Source: Lottiidibacillus patelloidae (GTDB taxonomy: Bacteria > Bacillota > Bacilli > Bacillales > SA5d-4). Taken from it: a DNA stretch of 64,000 nt. The stretch spans positions 434,001 to 498,000 of the forward strand of contig NZ_NPIA01000001.1 in assembly GCF_002262935.1 (NCBI RefSeq). Direction: 5' to 3'. The position numbers and the translations under genes are program-made. The notes under the pieces are model-generated. The model was not told where the DNA came from, ran no database searches, and saw nothing but the letters and a program-made list of their open reading frames with translations. The number at the start of each line of letters is the position of its first letter. The first letter of the stretch is position 1. Positions 62,502 to 64,000 of this stretch are shown piece after piece.

Positions 62502-62576
62502 TAGCGAAAAAAGACAAAATCTCCGAAAAATTACTGCATGAACCGACACACTTCAAAATAGTATGTACTATATACT
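62502..62576 (+). promoter_or_regulatory. spoIIG-type promoter with degenerate Spo0A boxes
   Basis: CCGACA at 62543-62548 and TATACT at 62571-62576 are separated by exactly 22 bp, the unusual spacing of the Spo0A-activated, sigma-A-dependent spoIIG promoter of B. subtilis. Upstream TAGCGAA (62502-62508) and CTCCGAA (62521-62527) are partial matches to the 0A box TGTCGAA. Confidence 0.65.
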
Positions 62577-62608
62577 TAATTTAAATAGTTGGAGAAAGGA
62601 GAAACCCT

Positions 62609-63523
62609 TTGACGATATACTTAGATGTCATTTGGTTTTTAAATTTTTGTTTTGATGCGTTGTTATTATTGTTGACGGGACTAGTGTTAAAAAGACGTAT
62701 AACAAAGTGGCGTATAATTTTAGGTGCATTTATTGGATCGACGATAGTATTGTTTATGTTCACACCTTATAATTATATTTTTTCTTTGCCCTTGGTAAAA
62801 ATTATGTTTTCGCTTGTTATTGTCCTCGCAGCATTTGGTTTTACACGGTTAACTACTTATATGCAAAATGTTGCGATGTTTTATTTTGTTACGTTCGTTA
62901 TGGGTGGTGGAATGTTAGGAGTGCATTATTTATTTAATGTGCAATGGCTGGAAACGCAAAGTAATTATGAAATCGGCGACCCGGTTAGTTGGCTATTTGT
63001 CATCATAGGATTCCCACTCATCTTTTACTACTCGAAAAGTAGATTTTCTTCAATTGAGGTCAGAAAAGTACATTTTGACCAACTCGTTGATGTAACCGTG
63101 GTTGTAGGAGAAGTAACAATAAAAACTGTCGGATTAATAGATAGTGGAAACCAATTAAATGACCCAATTACGAGAGCCCCAGTATTAATCATGGACACAA
63201 AAAGTTGCAAAGAACAGTTGCCGAAAACATTTTTACATCGTATCGAAAATCCAACAACAATTGGGATGGATGAAGAAGAAACAAAAAACTGTGCTTGGGA
63301 GCATCGAATGAAAATTATCCCTTATCGTGCAGTAGGAAGTAGTAATCAATTTTTAATCGCAATCAAACCTGACAAGCTAACGATTAGGCATGATGACGTT
63401 AATTATGTAGTAGGAAAAGGATTAGTTGCATTTAGTACAACAACGTTATCAAGTGAAAATGAGTATGGGTGTATTGTCCATCCAAAAATGATCGTTCTAG
63501 GTCAGTCTACACAATCAGCATAA
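62609..63523 (+). CDS. spoIIGA: sigma-E processing peptidase SpoIIGA
   Basis: 304 residues. Five N-terminal membrane helices (residues 5-150) followed by a cytosolic retropepsin-like aspartic protease domain with the active-site DSG in [12 protein letters not shown]. Cleaves pro-sigma-E in the mother cell after signalling by SpoIIR. TTG 62609 follows AGAAAGGAG. sigE begins 25 bp after the stop, forming the spoIIG operon. Confidence 0.95.
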   Translation: MTIYLDVIWFLNFCFDALLLLLTGLVLKRRITKWRIILGAFIGSTIVLFMFTPYNYIFSLPLVKIMFSLVIVLAAFGFTRLTTYMQNVAMFYFVTFVMGGGMLGVHYLFNVQWLETQSNYEIGDPVSWLFVIIGFPLIFYYSKSRFSSIEVRKVHFDQLVDVTVVVGEVTIKTVGLIDSGNQLNDPITRAPVLIMDTKSCKEQLPKTFLHRIENPTTIGMDEEETKNCAWEHRMKIIPYRAVGSSNQFLIAIKPDKLTIRHDDVNYVVGKGLVAFSTTTLSSENEYGCIVHPKMIVLGQSTQSA

Positions 63524-63548
63524 TGTATACGGTACAAGGGGGATAAAC

Positions 63549-64000
63549 ATGAAAAAAATTAAAATTCGTCTTACATTATTGTGGTACAAACTATTAATAA
63601 AACTTGGGCTGAAGACTGATGAAGTTTATTACATTGGAGGAAGTGAAGCATTACCTCCGCCATTATCCAAAGAAGAGGAAGCAGAACTTTTAAGTCAATT
63701 ACCATCTGGTGATAAAGCTGTAAGGTCCATACTTATTGAAAGAAACTTGCGTTTAGTCGTATACATTGCAAGGAAATTTGAAAATACAGGGATTAATATT
63801 GAAGATTTAATTAGTATAGGGACGATTGGGCTTATTAAAGCAGTAAATACGTTTAACCCAGAAAAGAAAATTAAACTAGCGACATATGCTTCCCGTTGTA
63901 TCGAAAATGAGATTTTAATGTATTTAAGAAGGAATAATAAAACAAGATCGGAAGTTTCGTTCGATGAACCATTAAATGTCGATTGGGATGGAAATGAATT
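63549..64000 (+). CDS. sigE: RNA polymerase sigma-E factor precursor (3' truncated by window edge)
   Basis: The first 150 codons of pro-sigma-E. The amphipathic pro-sequence is present ([43 protein letters not shown]); SpoIIGA cuts between residues 27 and 28 in B. subtilis, in this YYIGG neighbourhood. Sigma region 2 follows: [67 protein letters not shown] 63549 follows AAGGGGGAT. Confidence 0.97.
   Translation, partial: MKKIKIRLTLLWYKLLIKLGLKTDEVYYIGGSEALPPPLSKEEEAELLSQLPSGDKAVRSILIERNLRLVVYIARKFENTGINIEDLISIGTIGLIKAVNTFNPEKKIKLATYASRCIENEILMYLRRNNKTRSEVSFDEPLNVDWDGNE

Overview
The window is chromosomal DNA from a low-GC, endospore-forming member of the Bacillaceae. Gene order closely follows the Bacillus subtilis yla-cta-ylb-dcw-spoIIG segment, all recognisable proteins have bacilli homologues, and sporulation genes are frequent (ylaJ family, ylbD, ylbJ, rsfA, spoVD, spoVE, spoIIGA, sigE). 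The genus cannot be fixed from the sequence alone.

Layout: (1) 1-6956, the end of typA and the yla genes (ylaH, ylaI, ylaJ, phoH, ylaL, glutaminase, ylaN). (2) 7000-15437, haem A synthesis and the caa3 oxidase: ctaA divergent from ctaB, then ctaC-D-E-F-G, a Sco copper chaperone and a ComEB-type deaminase. (3) 15440-20310, an AT-rich accessory island of small, mostly unrecognised genes. All are on the + strand, and most are followed by one copy of a short palindromic motif (core ACTAACG...CAGnATAGT). (4) 20448-43065, the ylb region with sporulation, cell-surface, CoA and translation genes (ylbB-C-D-E-F-G, rsmD, coaD, ylbJ-K-L-M-N, rpmF, rsfA, ylbP, panE), carrying one decayed IS200/IS605 element. 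(5) 43141-62409, bshC and the division/cell-wall (dcw) cluster from mraZ to ftsZ. (6) 62543-64000, spoIIGA and the start of sigE behind a spoIIG-type promoter.

The cta genes form one functional unit: CtaB and CtaA make haem A, CtaC-F are the oxidase subunits, and CtaG and Sco assist assembly and copper delivery. The dcw genes make and organise septal and spore peptidoglycan. murF sits inside the cluster, whereas murG is absent between spoVE and murB. ftsW and pycA are absent between ylaN and ctaA, and ylxW/ylxX/sbp are absent before ftsA.

Two non-coding systems stand out. The first is the motif-punctuated orphan-gene array at 15.7-20.3 kb, which has the geometry of a cassette array but no integrase in view. 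The second is a family of about 152-bp hairpin-forming repeats in three arrays (1120-1602, 2445-2789, 29457-30096). Their arms co-vary between copies, one copy is nested inside another, and each array ends exactly on the TAA stop codon of a minus-strand gene. A structured RNA region upstream of rsmD (the ylbH-leader locus) has its only clear terminator on the minus strand.
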